A stretch of 64,000 nt of DNA from Planococcus sp. 107-1 (GCF_021513255.1 NZ_CP090977.1:3162001-3226000); one strand, 5' to 3'. Shown: positions 1-8,157, numbered from the stretch's first letter. Numbers and translations are program-made. Notes: generated from the sequence alone by a model not told the origin.

Positions 1-645
1 TTCGAAGAGGAATTGCTTCACCACTGTGAAATCACTCCATACTTGAGCACCGGTCATTTTAGGAATCGCCTCACGGTCAATCTCTTCCTTCGCTGGAAGT
101 CCCACAAGCAGAAGTGCTGCAATTACAAAGAAAATCGAATTGATCCAAAGGGTTGCTTGAATCGAGATAAGCAAAATCAATGCACCCCCGATGGCAGGAC
201 CGATGATAAATGCTCCCGAAGAAGTTACCGACCGAATGGAATTGAAGCGTTTCCTCTTTATTTTCGGTACTAGCATGGTGGTGTACGTGGTTGAAGAAGG
301 ACCAAAAAAAGACTTAGCGATACTGAGGAAAACCAGAATCACGTAGATGCCTATGATATTGGAGGCAAACGGAATCACTGCGAGAAAGCCCGCTCGCAAT
401 AGATACGTCGCAATAATGACTTTCTTCTTGCTTCGGTAATCAATAAAGCTTCCGGTCCAAAACTTTGTCAAGATATTGACGATTGGTCCGATAATCCAAA
501 GCCCAGCCACAGCTGCGGCAGAACCGGTCATCTGGTAAACGATGATATTGATGGCAACCAGATAGATAAAGTCACCGATTCCAGCAATCCCAAGTGAAGT
601 CAACAGCATGGCCTGCTCTTTCCAATCCTTTAGCTTTTCTTTCAT
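1..645 (-). CDS. MFS efflux transporter, 3' part beyond the window edge
   Basis: An open frame of 215 codons runs without a stop from an ATG at 645 to the first base of the window, so only the N-terminal half is present. The start follows GGGGGACC. The product begins MKEKLKDWKEQAMLLTS and has repeated hydrophobic helices. After helix 2 comes the loop GSFIDYRSKKK, the MFS motif A position (D-x-x-x-[RK]-[RK]). The layout resembles the macrolide-efflux type of the Major Facilitator Superfamily; the substrate cannot be told from this part. It reads away from the neighbouring DJ-1 gene's terminator. Family is clear from the fold pattern; the drug-efflux role is inference. Confidence 0.75.
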   Translation of the reverse strand, partial: MKEKLKDWKEQAMLLTSLGIAGIGDFIYLVAINIIVYQMTGSAAAVAGLWIIGPIVNILTKFWTGSFIDYRSKKKVIIATYLLRAGFLAVIPFASNIIGIYVILVFLSIAKSFFGPSSTTYTTMLVPKIKRKRFNSIRSVTSSGAFIIGPAIGGALILLISIQATLWINSIFFVIAALLLVGLPAKEEIDREAIPKMTGAQVWSDFTVVKQFLFE

Positions 646-773
646 TTCGGTCCCCCTATAAGAAATATTGGGCATTCTTAAAGCTCTATTATTCCAGCAA
701 AGTACTTAATATTCTTATAATAACATTAATTTCCATCTGTATGGGAACTTAAAAGTCTGTAGTTAATGCATCT

Positions 774-820
774 AAAAAGCTCAGCTTCTCTACAAAACAA
801 ATAGAGAAATTGAGCTTTTT
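774..820 (-). terminator. Rho-independent terminator of the DJ-1/PfpI gene
   Basis: The arms AAAAAGCTCA (774-783) and TGAGCTTTTT (811-820) pair, with a further TTCTCT/AGAGAA stem inside. It lies just past the stop of the minus-strand gene ending at 832. Confidence 0.7.
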
Positions 821-831
821 ACTTACTTTAT

Positions 832-1464
832 TTATTTATTTATTGAATTCATTAACTGGAAGAAATACTCCGGTTTGTGTGTCTTATTCAAGTTATACCA
901 TGAATCTAATGCATCCGGTGAAAATACAGCTAATTTTCCCAGTACCTCCTTTGCAAATTCCAAAGGGGCTATTCCTGCGGCTGTAACTAAATTCGCATCG
1001 GATGCCGCTGATTCCATCACATAGAACTTTTCTCCTTTGTAATTAGGGCATACCATTTTAGTATATTCCAAGTTATTACTTGTATGCTTTCTAGTATCTA
1101 AGTATCCCATATTCGCGAGGCCCTCAATTGCCCCACAAATGGCGGCAACTATAGTGCCCGAATCCAAAGCTTCGCCAACTCTTTTTAAGACAGGGTGATG
1201 AATTTCTTCACTCCAAGTAGTCCCTCCTGGCAAAATGATAAGATCTTTACTGTTAAGCATACATTCATCAAGGGAGATATCCGGTTTTATGCCCAGTCCT
1301 CCCATCGTAGTAATCATTTCTTTGTTTGCTCCTACTGTAATTACTTTTAAAGGCACCAAATCTTTTTTGAAATATCTTCCTGAGTTCAGCTCCGCAATTA
1401 AATATCCATATTCCCAGTCTGACATTGTATTAAATACATAGAGAAAAACGTTTTTTGTTTGCAT
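832..1464 (-). CDS. DJ-1/PfpI family protein (class I glutamine amidotransferase-like)
   Basis: This 210-residue protein has the DJ-1/PfpI fold pattern. The nucleophile elbow AAICGAIEGL puts the reactive Cys at residue 110, with LPGGTTW about 30 residues earlier and an acidic residue (E18) near the N-terminus, as in the family. Members act as small hydrolases, glyoxalase-like enzymes or stress proteins; the exact reaction cannot be read here. I chose the ATG at 1464 (MQTKNVFLYV) because it follows TTGGAGTG and gives the normal family N-terminus. The longer frame from 1539 would run across a terminator hairpin at 1508-1536. It lies directly downstream of a WYL-type regulator. Confidence 0.8.
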   Translation of the reverse strand: MQTKNVFLYVFNTMSDWEYGYLIAELNSGRYFKKDLVPLKVITVGANKEMITTMGGLGIKPDISLDECMLNSKDLIILPGGTTWSEEIHHPVLKRVGEALDSGTIVAAICGAIEGLANMGYLDTRKHTSNNLEYTKMVCPNYKGEKFYVMESAASDANLVTAAGIAPLEFAKEVLGKLAVFSPDALDSWYNLNKTHKPEYFFQLMNSINK

Positions 1465-1507
1465 CCAACAACACTCCAATTCCAATTGATAAAGCCAGTA
1501 TAAAATA

Positions 1508-1536
1508 ACTTCCCTGACAGCTAGCGTCAGGGAAGT
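1508..1536 (-). terminator. Hairpin between the WYL regulator and the DJ-1 gene
   Basis: A perfect 11-bp stem (ACTTCCCTGAC at 1508-1518, complement at 1526-1536) with a 7-nt loop sits on the regulator's stop codon and is followed on the minus strand by TTATTTTAT. It could terminate or attenuate readthrough from the regulator into the DJ-1 gene. Confidence 0.55.
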
Positions 1537-2500
1537 CATTGTACTTCATGAAAATTTATTAATTCTAACAGGACTTCAACAAGTCTTCTCTTAAAACTTA
1601 TTGGCTCAATAACTTTAATCGACTGATTGTATGGTAAAAGTAAATGAGGCACATATGTATGCAGCACATCTTGTTCAAGAAGAAAAACAGCTTGATTTAG
1701 CGTCCGCTCTTTTAAATAATGCCCCAAAAACCAATGTTGGCAAATATCATTCAAGACATTTTTCTCCCCATTAATAACGAAAGAAATAATTCCTTCCTTA
1801 TCTTCTGTAGTTGGAAGAAGGTTTTTTATAAAAAAGTCACGTGCTGAAAAGTTTTCCGGCCGGTTAAACTTATCTCCGGTTAAAACGAGGCTTTCAATTC
1901 GATCTGCTCTAAAACTGCGGAGATCTTGCCTAAGATGACAAAACCCAACCACATACCACTTATTATGCCAATAAATGATTTTGTACGGATCGACCAATCT
2001 ATCATTTAATTGCTTTTCGCCGCTTTTCTGGTAAAGAATTTTTACGGAGCGCCCATCAGCTAGCGCCTGTTCCAACTCCTTCAAAAAAGGTTCTGCAGAG
2101 AATGGGATTGACCGATTCATTACTTCAAGACTCGTTACATGATGGTTTATCTTTGTTTCCTGTTCTTGATTTGAGTAGTTACTTAGTTTTGAAACAGCTC
2201 TGTTGAGCGCTTCGCCTCCATAATATCCCGCTTCTTCTGCAAAAACAGCGGCGTGAAATAAGGAAGTTTGTTCCTCTGAGTCAAAAAAAGAGGAGCCTCA
2301 ATAAAATTATTCAATAAAGTGTATCCACCGTTATGGCCCGGTTCTGAAATGATAGGTACGCCACTTGTTGAAATCGTATCAATGTATCGATATACCGTCC
2401 TGATATTCATCTCTAGCTTTTCTGAGATTTGTTGTGCCGTAATTTTTTCACCTGATCGAAGCATCCATAAAATCGCTAACATATTGTCGATTTTAGCCAT
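1536..2500 (-). pseudogene. YafY/YobV-type HTH-WYL transcriptional regulator, frameshifted
   Basis: The N-terminal part (2183-2500) is an HTH_11 winged helix (TAQQISEKLEMNIRTVYRYI) and the C-terminal part (1536-2120) carries a WYL domain (YKIIYWHNKWYVVGFC). They lie in different frames. Reading one base over after the A7/T7 run at 2283-2289 joins them without a gap: APLF, then DSEEQTSLFHAAVFAEEAG, and on into the WYL half. One T missing from that run explains the break. Intact homologues are about 320 residues, which the joined frame matches. The start at 2500 follows GAGAGGTGAAA. It probably controls the adjacent DJ-1 gene. It may be functional if the indel is a sequence error. Confidence 0.8.
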
Positions 2501-2680
2501 ATGATTTCACCTCTCTATGAATTTTATTTCCTATCTTTTCTCGCCTGGATGATTATACCATTATTACAGAAACCTAAGACAGTTCGCCCCAGTAGTTGCT
2601 CTTTCAATCGCAATTGAATTTATCATAAAAACAAGTATGCCTTTTCATCTTTAATCACTAAAGCTTGGAGCAACCATGAA

Positions 2681-2712
2681 AAAAAACAGCTCGTTTTCAG
2701 AGCTGTTTTTTT
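2681..2712. terminator. Bidirectional terminator
   Basis: The arms AAAAAACAGCTC (2681-2692) and GAGCTGTTTTTT (2700-2711) flank a short loop, with A and T runs on both sides. The arm overlaps the last codons of the membrane gene ending at 2697. Confidence 0.75.
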
Positions 2713-3122
2713 AGTTGCTGAGTTCTTTTCAGTTGTCCTCTTAATCCTCCGAATAACCCCAGCGCCAGTTGCAGAATGCCCATCGCAAGAAGTTGAACGG
2801 TCGGCAAATACCATTCCCCCACCAAAACCGCAGGCAGGACGGATGCTGCGAACAGCAAAGCACCCATCATGGCCGTCAGCCCAAATACGTGTTTCGTGTT
2901 TTTTACGAATCCCATTACCGCAATCGCTGCATTTCCAACTCCAAAAACCACGATTCCGAATAGCGCTAAGCTCTCCCAGCTGTTAAACGGCATACGGCCG
3001 GTCCATTCTGGCGGGAATTCCGCAAATATCCCATCACCAAGCAATATGCTAGTCCCCATATAGAATGCACCCAAAGCCAATAATAAGTTATATCCACTCA
3101 CATATTTTCTCAACAAATCCAT
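2697..3122 (-). CDS. Small integral membrane protein of unknown function
   Basis: The 141-residue product has four predicted membrane helices (near residues 8-24, 49-70, 76-99 and 106-125) and ends in a basic tail, LRGQLKRTQQLKKQL. No domain is recognised. I favour the ATG at 3122 because AAAAGGGGGAA precedes it. An ATG at 3140, directly abutting the TGA of the upstream gene, would add six residues. It is co-directional with and immediately downstream of the DUF2975 gene, so the two are probably one transcript. Confidence 0.6.
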   Translation of the reverse strand: MDLLRKYVSGYNLLLALGAFYMGTSILLGDGIFAEFPPEWTGRMPFNSWESLALFGIVVFGVGNAAIAVMGFVKNTKHVFGLTAMMGALLFAASVLPAVLVGEWYLPTVQLLAMGILQLALGLFGGLRGQLKRTQQLKKQL

Positions 3123-3140
3123 TTCCCCCTTTTCAATCAT

Positions 3141-3623
3141 TCAGACAATCAAATCGTTTTCTTCTTTGATCCGGATCGCGTCCTCCAGCAATTTTTGAAG
3201 CACAGCTGCAAAGACTGCGACGACCAGCGAAGCGAAAATGACGACTGCTCCGATCAGAACACCCGGTGCATCATCCGCTTTTGTCAGGAGATAAAAGAAT
3301 GGCAGCTCAATAGTGAACAGCGCACTGACCGCGACAGCACAGTATTTGATGGTTTTCAGCGCTTTGATGGACAGCTGCGAAAATGCCTGATCCCGGTCGA
3401 TGAAGCTCAGCAGTTTCAAGGTTTGGAAAAGCGCGATGAAAAACGGGACCATGGCCGCGTACATGCCGATTAGCAATGGATACTGTAATTTTGCCAGCTC
3501 TTCGGTTGCCCAGTACGGCGAATCCGGATCGAACCGTGATAAGCCGTAGATGCAGCCGGCAAGAATCGGCATTCCCATGAGGATGATGACGAACTTCAGA
3601 AAAAGTGTAGATCCCCTGCTCAT
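3141..3623 (-). CDS. DUF2975 family membrane protein (YoaS-like)
   Basis: The 160-residue protein has four helices: FLKFVIILMGMPILAGCIYG, a second hairpin LLIGMYAAMVPFFIALF, and a C-terminal pair ending LQKLLEDAIRIKEENDLIV. The spacing and the tail (ALKTIKYCA, LEDAIRIKEENDLIV) are typical of DUF2975. In many Firmicutes this family sits beside a small Xre-type regulator, but none is present here. The start at 3623 follows GAGGTG with 7 nt spacing; the longer frame to 3737 has no ribosome site. Function is not known. Confidence 0.75.
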   Translation of the reverse strand: MSRGSTLFLKFVIILMGMPILAGCIYGLSRFDPDSPYWATEELAKLQYPLLIGMYAAMVPFFIALFQTLKLLSFIDRDQAFSQLSIKALKTIKYCAVAVSALFTIELPFFYLLTKADDAPGVLIGAVVIFASLVVAVFAAVLQKLLEDAIRIKEENDLIV

Positions 3624-3841
3624 GATAAGCACCTCGCTTCGTTTTAATATTGATTTGATTTTATCATCATATTTATCGAAATACAATAAATTAATATTGA
3701 GTAAGAGAACTATTGTATTGTTTTTTAGGATATCCACTCTTATGCTCGTACATTCCTATTGATTAATTTGAAATTGAAGGCGTTTGTAGTATGCACCAGA
3801 AATTCTTCTTGCCGCAGCCCTGTTTTGCCGTTTCAACTTGC

Positions 3842-3870
3842 TTGAAGAGTGGTATGGTTAAAAATGTAAT
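3842..3870 (+). promoter_or_regulatory. Candidate sigma-A promoter of the YehR-like lipoprotein gene
   Basis: TTGAAG at 3842-3847 and TGTAAT at 3865-3870 are 17 bp apart, about 50 bp upstream of the ATG at 3919. This is inspection only. Confidence 0.4.
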
Positions 3871-3918
3871 ACATATTTAAAAAATGTAAAAAAATATGAT
3901 GACATAAGGGGTGCACGA

Positions 3919-4374
3919 ATGAAAAAGTTCAAAGGGGCAATGGCCTTATTGGCAGCAGCAATGCTATTAGCAGCATGCGGAGGAGAAGAAGAATCAACCC
4001 GAACATTTGAATTGGAGAATGACGGCGTTGTCACGACGATGATCTACACGACTGAAGGAGACAAAGTAACGAAACAATCGACGGAAAATCTGATTCAGTA
4101 TGATGTAGCCGGCCTCGAATCGAAAGAACAGGCACAGGAAGTATTCGATCCGTTGATCGAGCAATTCCAAGGCATCGAAGGCATCACGCATAATATGGAA
4201 TACGACGAAGAAAAAGCAGTGGAAACACTGGAAATTGATTACGAAGCGGTCGATTTTGATGAAATCGAGAATTTGCCGGGCATGTCCTTCAGTGATGACC
4301 CTAAAGACAATGGCGTCAGCATGGAAAAGTCCCTTGAAATCCTTGAAAGCCAAGGCTTCAAAGAAGTGGAATAA
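3919..4374 (+). CDS. YehR family lipoprotein (DUF1307)
   Basis: The 151-residue precursor has a lipoprotein signal peptide ending in the lipobox LLAAC (Cys20), so the mature protein should be tethered to the outer face of the membrane. The acidic mature part starts with a TFELENDGVVTTMIYTTEGDKV strand pattern and ends SLEILESQGFKEVE, both typical of the YehR/DUF1307 family. The role of the family is unknown. AAGGGGTG precedes the ATG at 3919, and a strong terminator follows. It is transcribed alone, divergently from the DUF2975 gene. Confidence 0.8.
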   Translation: MKKFKGAMALLAAAMLLAACGGEEESTRTFELENDGVVTTMIYTTEGDKVTKQSTENLIQYDVAGLESKEQAQEVFDPLIEQFQGIEGITHNMEYDEEKAVETLEIDYEAVDFDEIENLPGMSFSDDPKDNGVSMEKSLEILESQGFKEVE

Positions 4375-4393
4375 CAAACTGAAATCGGCAAAC

Positions 4394-4442
4394 AAAATAG
4401 GAAGAGTAAAAGCAGTGTTTGGGCTTTTTCTCTTCCTATTTT
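4394..4442. terminator. Terminator between convergent genes
   Basis: The 13-nt arms at 4394-4406 (AAAATAGGAAGAG) and 4430-4442 pair, with an inner AAAAGC/GCTTTT stem. It ends the YehR-like transcript on the plus strand and could also act on the convergent anti-sigma operon. Confidence 0.75.
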
Positions 4443-4480
4443 TCAGTTCTGTTAAATCTGTCTCCCGATACAGCCTGATC

Positions 4481-5137
4481 TTACTTTTCCCAAATCAAGT
4501 CAGCGCGCTTTAGAACGGACTCCCATGAATCTTCGCCTTCTGTTATATCTTCTATGTCGTAATGAGCGTAATAAATTGCATCAACTTTTTCGCTTTCGAC
4601 AATGTTAAAAGTGTATCCATTTTCGTTAGACGTTTTCTCGGTGTTGATCAAGTTGCGGCTTGGTCCGTCCACCATGGTTTTCGTATAGTAGATAAAGCTG
4701 ACATTTTTGCTTTCCCCGTCCACTTCAAGGAGCATTGGGTGGGTTTCATAAACTGTCGCATAGCTCTTGCCGTAGTAACGGGCAACCAATTCGCCGCCTT
4801 CGCCTTCGATTTGAACGAGATCCACCGAATACGGAATGACGCTTTCATAATACAACGCGTATGAAAATACCCCTGCTAAGAGAATGGCGGTAGTTAACAC
4901 GGAAGCCAGGGAAATCATCCATTTTTTATTGCGCCATTTTCTGCGGATGGTTTGGAGCGGTGCTGCATTGTTTTCCGCTGGCAGGATCAGATCGCGCTTC
5001 ATCGACTCAACGTCCTTTTGGCAGCTTGGGCAATGCTGCAAATGCTCTTCCACCATTTCTTTTGTATCCGGGCTGATTACCTCATCGACATAGAGAGGCA
5101 GTATATCTTGGATGATTGTGCATTTAACTTCTTTCAT
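4481..5137 (-). CDS. Anti-sigma factor with zf-HC2 domain
   Basis: The 218-residue protein starts with a zinc-binding anti-sigma domain: C6, then the H-x3-C-x2-C signature HLQHCPSCQKD around residues 33-43. One membrane helix (WMISLASVLTTAILLAGVFSYAL) follows, then an external domain of about 130 residues. It should bind and hold the ECF sigma factor encoded just upstream. The ATG at 5137 follows GGAGGAGATGG and overlaps the end of the sigma gene by 14 bp, indicating translational coupling. What signal the external domain senses is unknown. Confidence 0.88.
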   Translation of the reverse strand: MKEVKCTIIQDILPLYVDEVISPDTKEMVEEHLQHCPSCQKDVESMKRDLILPAENNAAPLQTIRRKWRNKKWMISLASVLTTAILLAGVFSYALYYESVIPYSVDLVQIEGEGGELVARYYGKSYATVYETHPMLLEVDGESKNVSFIYYTKTMVDGPSRNLINTEKTSNENGYTFNIVESEKVDAIYYAHYDIEDITEGEDSWESVLKRADLIWEK

Positions 5138-5618
5138 GGTCCATCTCCTCCATGTATTTTCTAATTTGTTTTCGGGCTCTGTGAAAAGTTACGCGCGCCC
5201 AGCCTGCACTTTTCCCAAATAGAATTCCGATTTTCTCAAATGGCAGTTCGCCGAACGTCCGCAAGGAAAACACTTCTTTGTACGGCTCTTCCATCGTGTG
5301 AAGAAACTGATGGACGATAAACGCATCGTCCTTATCCATTAAGTGCTTCACTATGTGAATTCCTGTGCTTGGTTCTTCGACCCCTTCTAAGCCGGTTTGC
5401 CTTTTCTGGTTTTTGTAATGCGAAAAGTATGTATTTTTAGCAATAGCAAAAAGCCATGCCCGAATATCCTGGGATCCATCAAACCGTTCAATAGCCTTTA
5501 GGGCCTTAAAAAAAGTCTCTTGCGTCATTTCTTCCGCCACTTTTTCATTGCGGCTGAATGATCGGATGTACAAAAAAACTTCTTTAAAATAGCGGCGATA
5601 GATTTCCTCAAAGTCCAT
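5124..5618 (-). CDS. ECF-type RNA polymerase sigma factor
   Basis: The 164-residue protein has sigma region 2 (residues about 3-75, with AEEMTQETFFKALK and DIRAWLFAIAKN) and region 4 (about 110-160, with a helix-turn-helix GKSAGWARVTFHRARKQI). No sigma regions 1 or 3 are present, as expected for ECF factors. The ATG at 5618 (MDFEEIYRRY) follows GAGGGGGTG. It is the first gene of a pair with its zf-HC2 anti-sigma factor. The upstream region carries TTGTAACGAAAT, which is shared with a second ECF operon in this window and may be part of an autoregulated promoter. Confidence 0.9.
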   Translation of the reverse strand: MDFEEIYRRYFKEVFLYIRSFSRNEKVAEEMTQETFFKALKAIERFDGSQDIRAWLFAIAKNTYFSHYKNQKRQTGLEGVEEPSTGIHIVKHLMDKDDAFIVHQFLHTMEEPYKEVFSLRTFGELPFEKIGILFGKSAGWARVTFHRARKQIRKYMEEMDHERS

Positions 5619-5658
5619 CCCATTTTCACCCCCTCGTTTATACAACTCCCGAATCCGA

Positions 5659-5670
5659 ATTTCGTTACAA
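5659..5670 (-). promoter_or_regulatory. TTGTAACGAAAT motif upstream of ECF sigma gene (copy 1)
   Basis: On the minus strand TTGTAACGAAAT lies 41-52 bp upstream of the sigma start at 5618. An identical 12-mer lies 48-59 bp upstream of the second ECF sigma gene. The TGTAAC core resembles the AAC-containing -35 elements of ECF promoters. Confidence 0.4.
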
Positions 5671-5729
5671 CTTTTTTATCTTTTTTTGAATCGCTTCATT
5701 TCGGTGGAATAAAAGAATCCGCAAAAAAA

Positions 5730-5752
5730 GAGTCGGCCCTTATGAGCGACTC
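5730..5752 (-). terminator. Terminator of the small membrane protein gene
   Basis: GAGTCG (5730-5735) pairs with CGACTC (5747-5752), followed on the minus strand by a run of seven T. It overlaps the stop codon at 5740. Confidence 0.6.
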
Positions 5753-5958
5753 CTTTCTTCTTTGCGTTTTTTCCTATGTACATACCGCCAACCGTAATAG
5801 ATCACCCAACCAAGCAAAACAATTACCGGACCGAAATATTGGTAGCGGTAGTCCGTATACCAGACGACCAAAAGAGCTGCAATGGTACAAGGCAGCATAA
5901 TATAGCACCATGCCCGAAATTCGATGTTCCGGAAACTCATTTCAAATCGTTCACCCAT
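5740..5958 (-). CDS. Small two-helix membrane protein of unknown function
   Basis: The 72-residue product (MGERFEMSFRNIEFRAW at its start) has two hydrophobic helices and a strongly basic tail, RYVHRKKRKEERSRS. The ATG at 5958 follows GGGGTGA with good spacing; the longer frame starts at a GTG inside that site. No family is recognised. It is flanked by terminators on both sides, so it is transcribed alone. Confidence 0.55.
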   Translation of the reverse strand: MGERFEMSFRNIEFRAWCYIMLPCTIAALLVVWYTDYRYQYFGPVIVLLGWVIYYGWRYVHRKKRKEERSRS

Positions 5959-5980
5959 TTTGTTCACCCCGCTTTGATGA

Positions 5981-6014
5981 AAAACGCCTAACCATCGAAA
6001 CAGTTAGGCGTTTT
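5981..6014. terminator. Terminator downstream of the YiaA/YiaB-like gene
   Basis: Perfect 12-nt arms AAAACGCCTAAC (5981-5992) and GTTAGGCGTTTT (6003-6014) lie 3 bp past the restored stop of the frameshifted YiaA/YiaB-like gene. Confidence 0.75.
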
Positions 6015-6016
6015 GT

Positions 6017-6471
6017 TTATTTATCCTGATTTGCTTCTTCGGTATCCCGGACGTTCTTCTGAACCGTGACCACTGCAAACAAGCTCAAGACGAACGAAAT
6101 GCCGTAAAAGCCTTTTTCGCTCAAAATGATGCTTCCGCGTTGAACAAGCCGATGGCCATAAGGGCAATTGCGGCAATCAGCGCGAACCAGCTGATGCCGT
6201 AATACAAGTTCGTAACCCGGATGCCTTCATCGCGGTCCCTAACAGCTTTCTGCAGCGAAACTGCCGAATAGAGCCCGAGAATCAATAACGCAATGTAATA
6301 ACCTTTTTCATTCAGTTCCATAGAGGCGTTATATAATCCGATCAAATACGATGACGCACCGATCAGTAGCGCTCCCCACGCAGCCCCTTTGAATGCGCCT
6401 GTCGGTTCCCCGAGCCTGCGCGGCGTTCTTGGCTTTTCCGCAAACACTTCTTCGTCTTTATCCCCTAACAT
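6017..6471 (-). pseudogene. YiaA/YiaB-like membrane protein, frameshifted near its end
   Basis: The family carries two similar two-helix units. Unit 1 here reads GAFKGAAWGALLIGASSYLI, then NEKGYYIALLILGLYSAVSLQ, then KAVRDRDEG. Unit 2 starts [19 protein letters not shown], then the frame stops at 6121. One base further, the missing half of unit 2 continues: [20 protein letters not shown], then [10 protein letters not shown], stopping at 6017 just before the terminator. Adding one T to the four-base run at 6123-6126 restores ASFLSEKGFY. The repeat logic makes the frameshift nearly certain; whether it is real or a sequence error is open. The start at 6471 follows AAAGGAAAGGGG. Function unknown. 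Confidence 0.75.
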
Positions 6472-6626
6472 ATACTTGACCCCTTTCCTTTAAAGCTTAT
6501 GCACTTAGAAAAATCCACCAATTTATTTTCTCTTCTTCCATTTTCTCCCCTGTGAATGGTTCTATTTTATCACAGTTAGACAATTCAAATAACTACCCGG
6601 CCGAGAATATTTTCAGCAACGCCGGA

Positions 6627-6977
6627 TCATTCTTTCTCGCGCGTTTCTGTTTTCAAATCTTGATACAGCAAACCCAGCAGATTGAGTGCAAACACCGGAA
6701 TTAAGAAATCTCTATCGCTTGCGAAACTTGGGCTCAAATAATGGTCGAATACAATTGTCCCGGTCAACACCAAAAGGAAGAGCGCGCTTAGGATCATGAA
6801 AACAGACTTGCTTATCGATATGTAATTTTTTCGCAGCTGGACAATCAGGTATACGGCCGCGAAAGCCACTAACAGCAAGCGTGTCGCTACTAAAAATTCG
6901 TAGCCCCAGTAAAATGTAAGGAGCAAAAACCCTAGAAGCAAGATATCCAATATAATCGAAACTGCGTTTTGTATCAT
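6627..6977 (-). CDS. Four-helix membrane protein of unknown function
   Basis: The 116-residue protein has four hydrophobic helices, with polar loops such as QLRKNYISISKS between helices 2 and 3 and a charged end (QDLKTETREKE). The ATG at 6977 follows AAAGGAGATTCCC. No known family or motif is visible. It is a single gene between the YiaA/YiaB-like gene and the DUF2812/PadR pair. Confidence 0.65.
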   Translation of the reverse strand: MIQNAVSIILDILLLGFLLLTFYWGYEFLVATRLLLVAFAAVYLIVQLRKNYISISKSVFMILSALFLLVLTGTIVFDHYLSPSFASDRDFLIPVFALNLLGLLYQDLKTETREKE

Positions 6978-7068
6978 GGGAATCTCCTTTTCCTGCCTTT
7001 TCTTTCATTATAGAGCATTTTACAGAATTCTCCTTTTTTATTTTTTTGATTCCACATCAATAAAAAAA

Positions 7069-7085
7069 GGAAAGCCAGGCTTTCC
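7069..7085 (-). terminator. Terminator of the PadR-DUF2812 operon
   Basis: GGAAAGCC (7069-7076) pairs with GGCTTTCC (7078-7085), followed on the minus strand by a T7 run. It lies 25 bp past the DUF2812 stop. Confidence 0.65.
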
Positions 7086-7109
7086 TCCTCGAATCTGCAT
7101 ACATTGAAC

Positions 7110-7709
7110 TTAAGTCGTCTTATCCAATTCTTTCGCTTTTTTGTGGTATTTCGAATACACCACCATAAAAGCGATTCCCCAGACCAGGAGCAGCCAAGGC
7201 ATGCCGAATCTCATTAAGGCAAAAGGAGTTTCAAAAAGAAAGGCAAACAGAAAGTCGCTTCCTTCTTTCTCCCATAATCCCGGTGTGAGGTAGGCGCCTT
7301 TTAAACTTTTCGAATAAGAGCCGTTGCCCATGACCGAAAAAGCGATGATCAAGAAAACAAATCCAAACGAGCCGTAATACTCGAGCAGCCGGCGAAGATA
7401 AGCTTTTTGCGACGCCTGGTCTGAAAACAGTTCGTCTCTTCCATCAGCTGGTTTAAGCCAATAATGCAGCCAGTTTCCGCCGAGGTGCTGCCAGCCGTAA
7501 TCCTCATACAATTCGATATAGCGCTTTTTTGCATCTCTAGTCCGAAAAGTCGGGTAGTCGATGCGGATGACCTGCTCCACAGAAGCTGTTTTTTCGAAAT
7601 CGTAGATTCCCCAGGCGCTAACGTGTTTGCATAACCAGCCTTTTTTCGCCATACTGTTCAGCCAGTCTTCTTCTTTTTGGATATCCATAAATAATTTAAA
7701 CTTTTTCAT
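7110..7709 (-). CDS. DUF2812 domain membrane protein
   Basis: The 199-residue protein begins with the DUF2812 signature: MKKFKLFMDIQKEEDWLNSM, then GWLCKHVSAWGIYDFEK and the WQHLGGNWLHYWLKP block near residues 80-95. Two membrane helices follow (about 125-145 and 170-192). DUF2812 genes commonly follow a PadR-family regulator, as here; the start at 7709 (GGGAGACCGG upstream) overlaps the regulator's end by 14 bp. The pair likely responds to membrane-active compounds, by analogy only. The biochemical role is not known. Confidence 0.82.
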   Translation of the reverse strand: MKKFKLFMDIQKEEDWLNSMAKKGWLCKHVSAWGIYDFEKTASVEQVIRIDYPTFRTRDAKKRYIELYEDYGWQHLGGNWLHYWLKPADGRDELFSDQASQKAYLRRLLEYYGSFGFVFLIIAFSVMGNGSYSKSLKGAYLTPGLWEKEGSDFLFAFLFETPFALMRFGMPWLLLVWGIAFMVVYSKYHKKAKELDKTT

Positions 7710-8019
7710 GATCCGGTCTCCCTTCATAAAGAGAAAGAATATGCTGCAGCCGTTCTTGTTCAATCGTCAAAATCCCTACGCCTTCATCCGTAATCCGGTA
7801 GACTTTCCGTCTGGAATCTTCTGCGGGCAAAAGTTCGATCAATTGGTATTTCAGCAGGTTTTCAATCGCTCCATATAACGTGCCTGCCGCGATCCGGACT
7901 TGTCCGTTGCTCATCTCTTCCACTTTTTGCATGATGGCATACCCGTGCAAGGGCTCTTTCAAAGCCAATAAAATATAATGCATCGTTTCCGTTAACGGAA
8001 GCAGTTTATGCCTTTTCAT
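7696..8019 (-). CDS. PadR family transcriptional regulator
   Basis: The 107-residue protein has the PadR winged-helix: TETMHYILLALKEPLHGYAI at residues 7-26, then RIAAGTLYGAIENLLKYQLI and the wing EDSRRKVYRITDEGVGIL. A short C-terminal helix for dimerisation follows. The ATG at 8019 (MKRHKLLPL) follows GGGGATGAG. A block of three 20-bp operator-like repeats lies immediately upstream and suggests autorepression. It forms an operon with the DUF2812 gene, which should be its main target. Confidence 0.9.
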   Translation of the reverse strand: MKRHKLLPLTETMHYILLALKEPLHGYAIMQKVEEMSNGQVRIAAGTLYGAIENLLKYQLIELLPAEDSRRKVYRITDEGVGILTIEQERLQHILSLYEGRPDHEKV

Positions 8020-8031
8020 TTTCTCATCCCC

Positions 8032-8091
8032 TATACAGTTCAACTATATAGTTCTAGTATATACAGTCAAACTATATAGGTCAACTGTATA
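8032..8091 (-). promoter_or_regulatory. Triple 20-bp repeat, likely PadR operator
   Basis: TATACAGTTCAACTATATAG at 8032-8051 recurs with 18 of 20 matches at 8060-8079, and again with 18 of 20 matches in inverted orientation at 8072-8091, sharing its CTATATAG end with copy 2. The copies start just upstream of the padR ribosome site and spell TATATAG -10-like boxes, so binding would block the promoter. Confidence 0.65.
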
Positions 8092-8113
8092 AAAGAAAGA
8101 AAATGATTCCATT

Positions 8114-8138
8114 AAAAAAGACTCTCAAAATGAGAGTC
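8114..8138 (-). terminator. Terminator of the flavin reductase gene
   Basis: GACTCTCA (8120-8127) pairs with TGAGAGTC (8131-8138), followed on the minus strand by six T (8114-8119). Confidence 0.7.
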
Positions 8139-8157
8139 TCACGTAAGCAAAAAGCTT

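Noticed and set aside
13..273. Plus-strand 86-codon open frame at the left edge
   Set aside because: It lies antisense to the open MFS frame, has no ribosome site and no protein-like features.
832..1539. Longer start for the DJ-1/PfpI gene
   Set aside because: The extension crosses a terminator hairpin, adds non-conserved residues and has no better ribosome site than the ATG at 1464.
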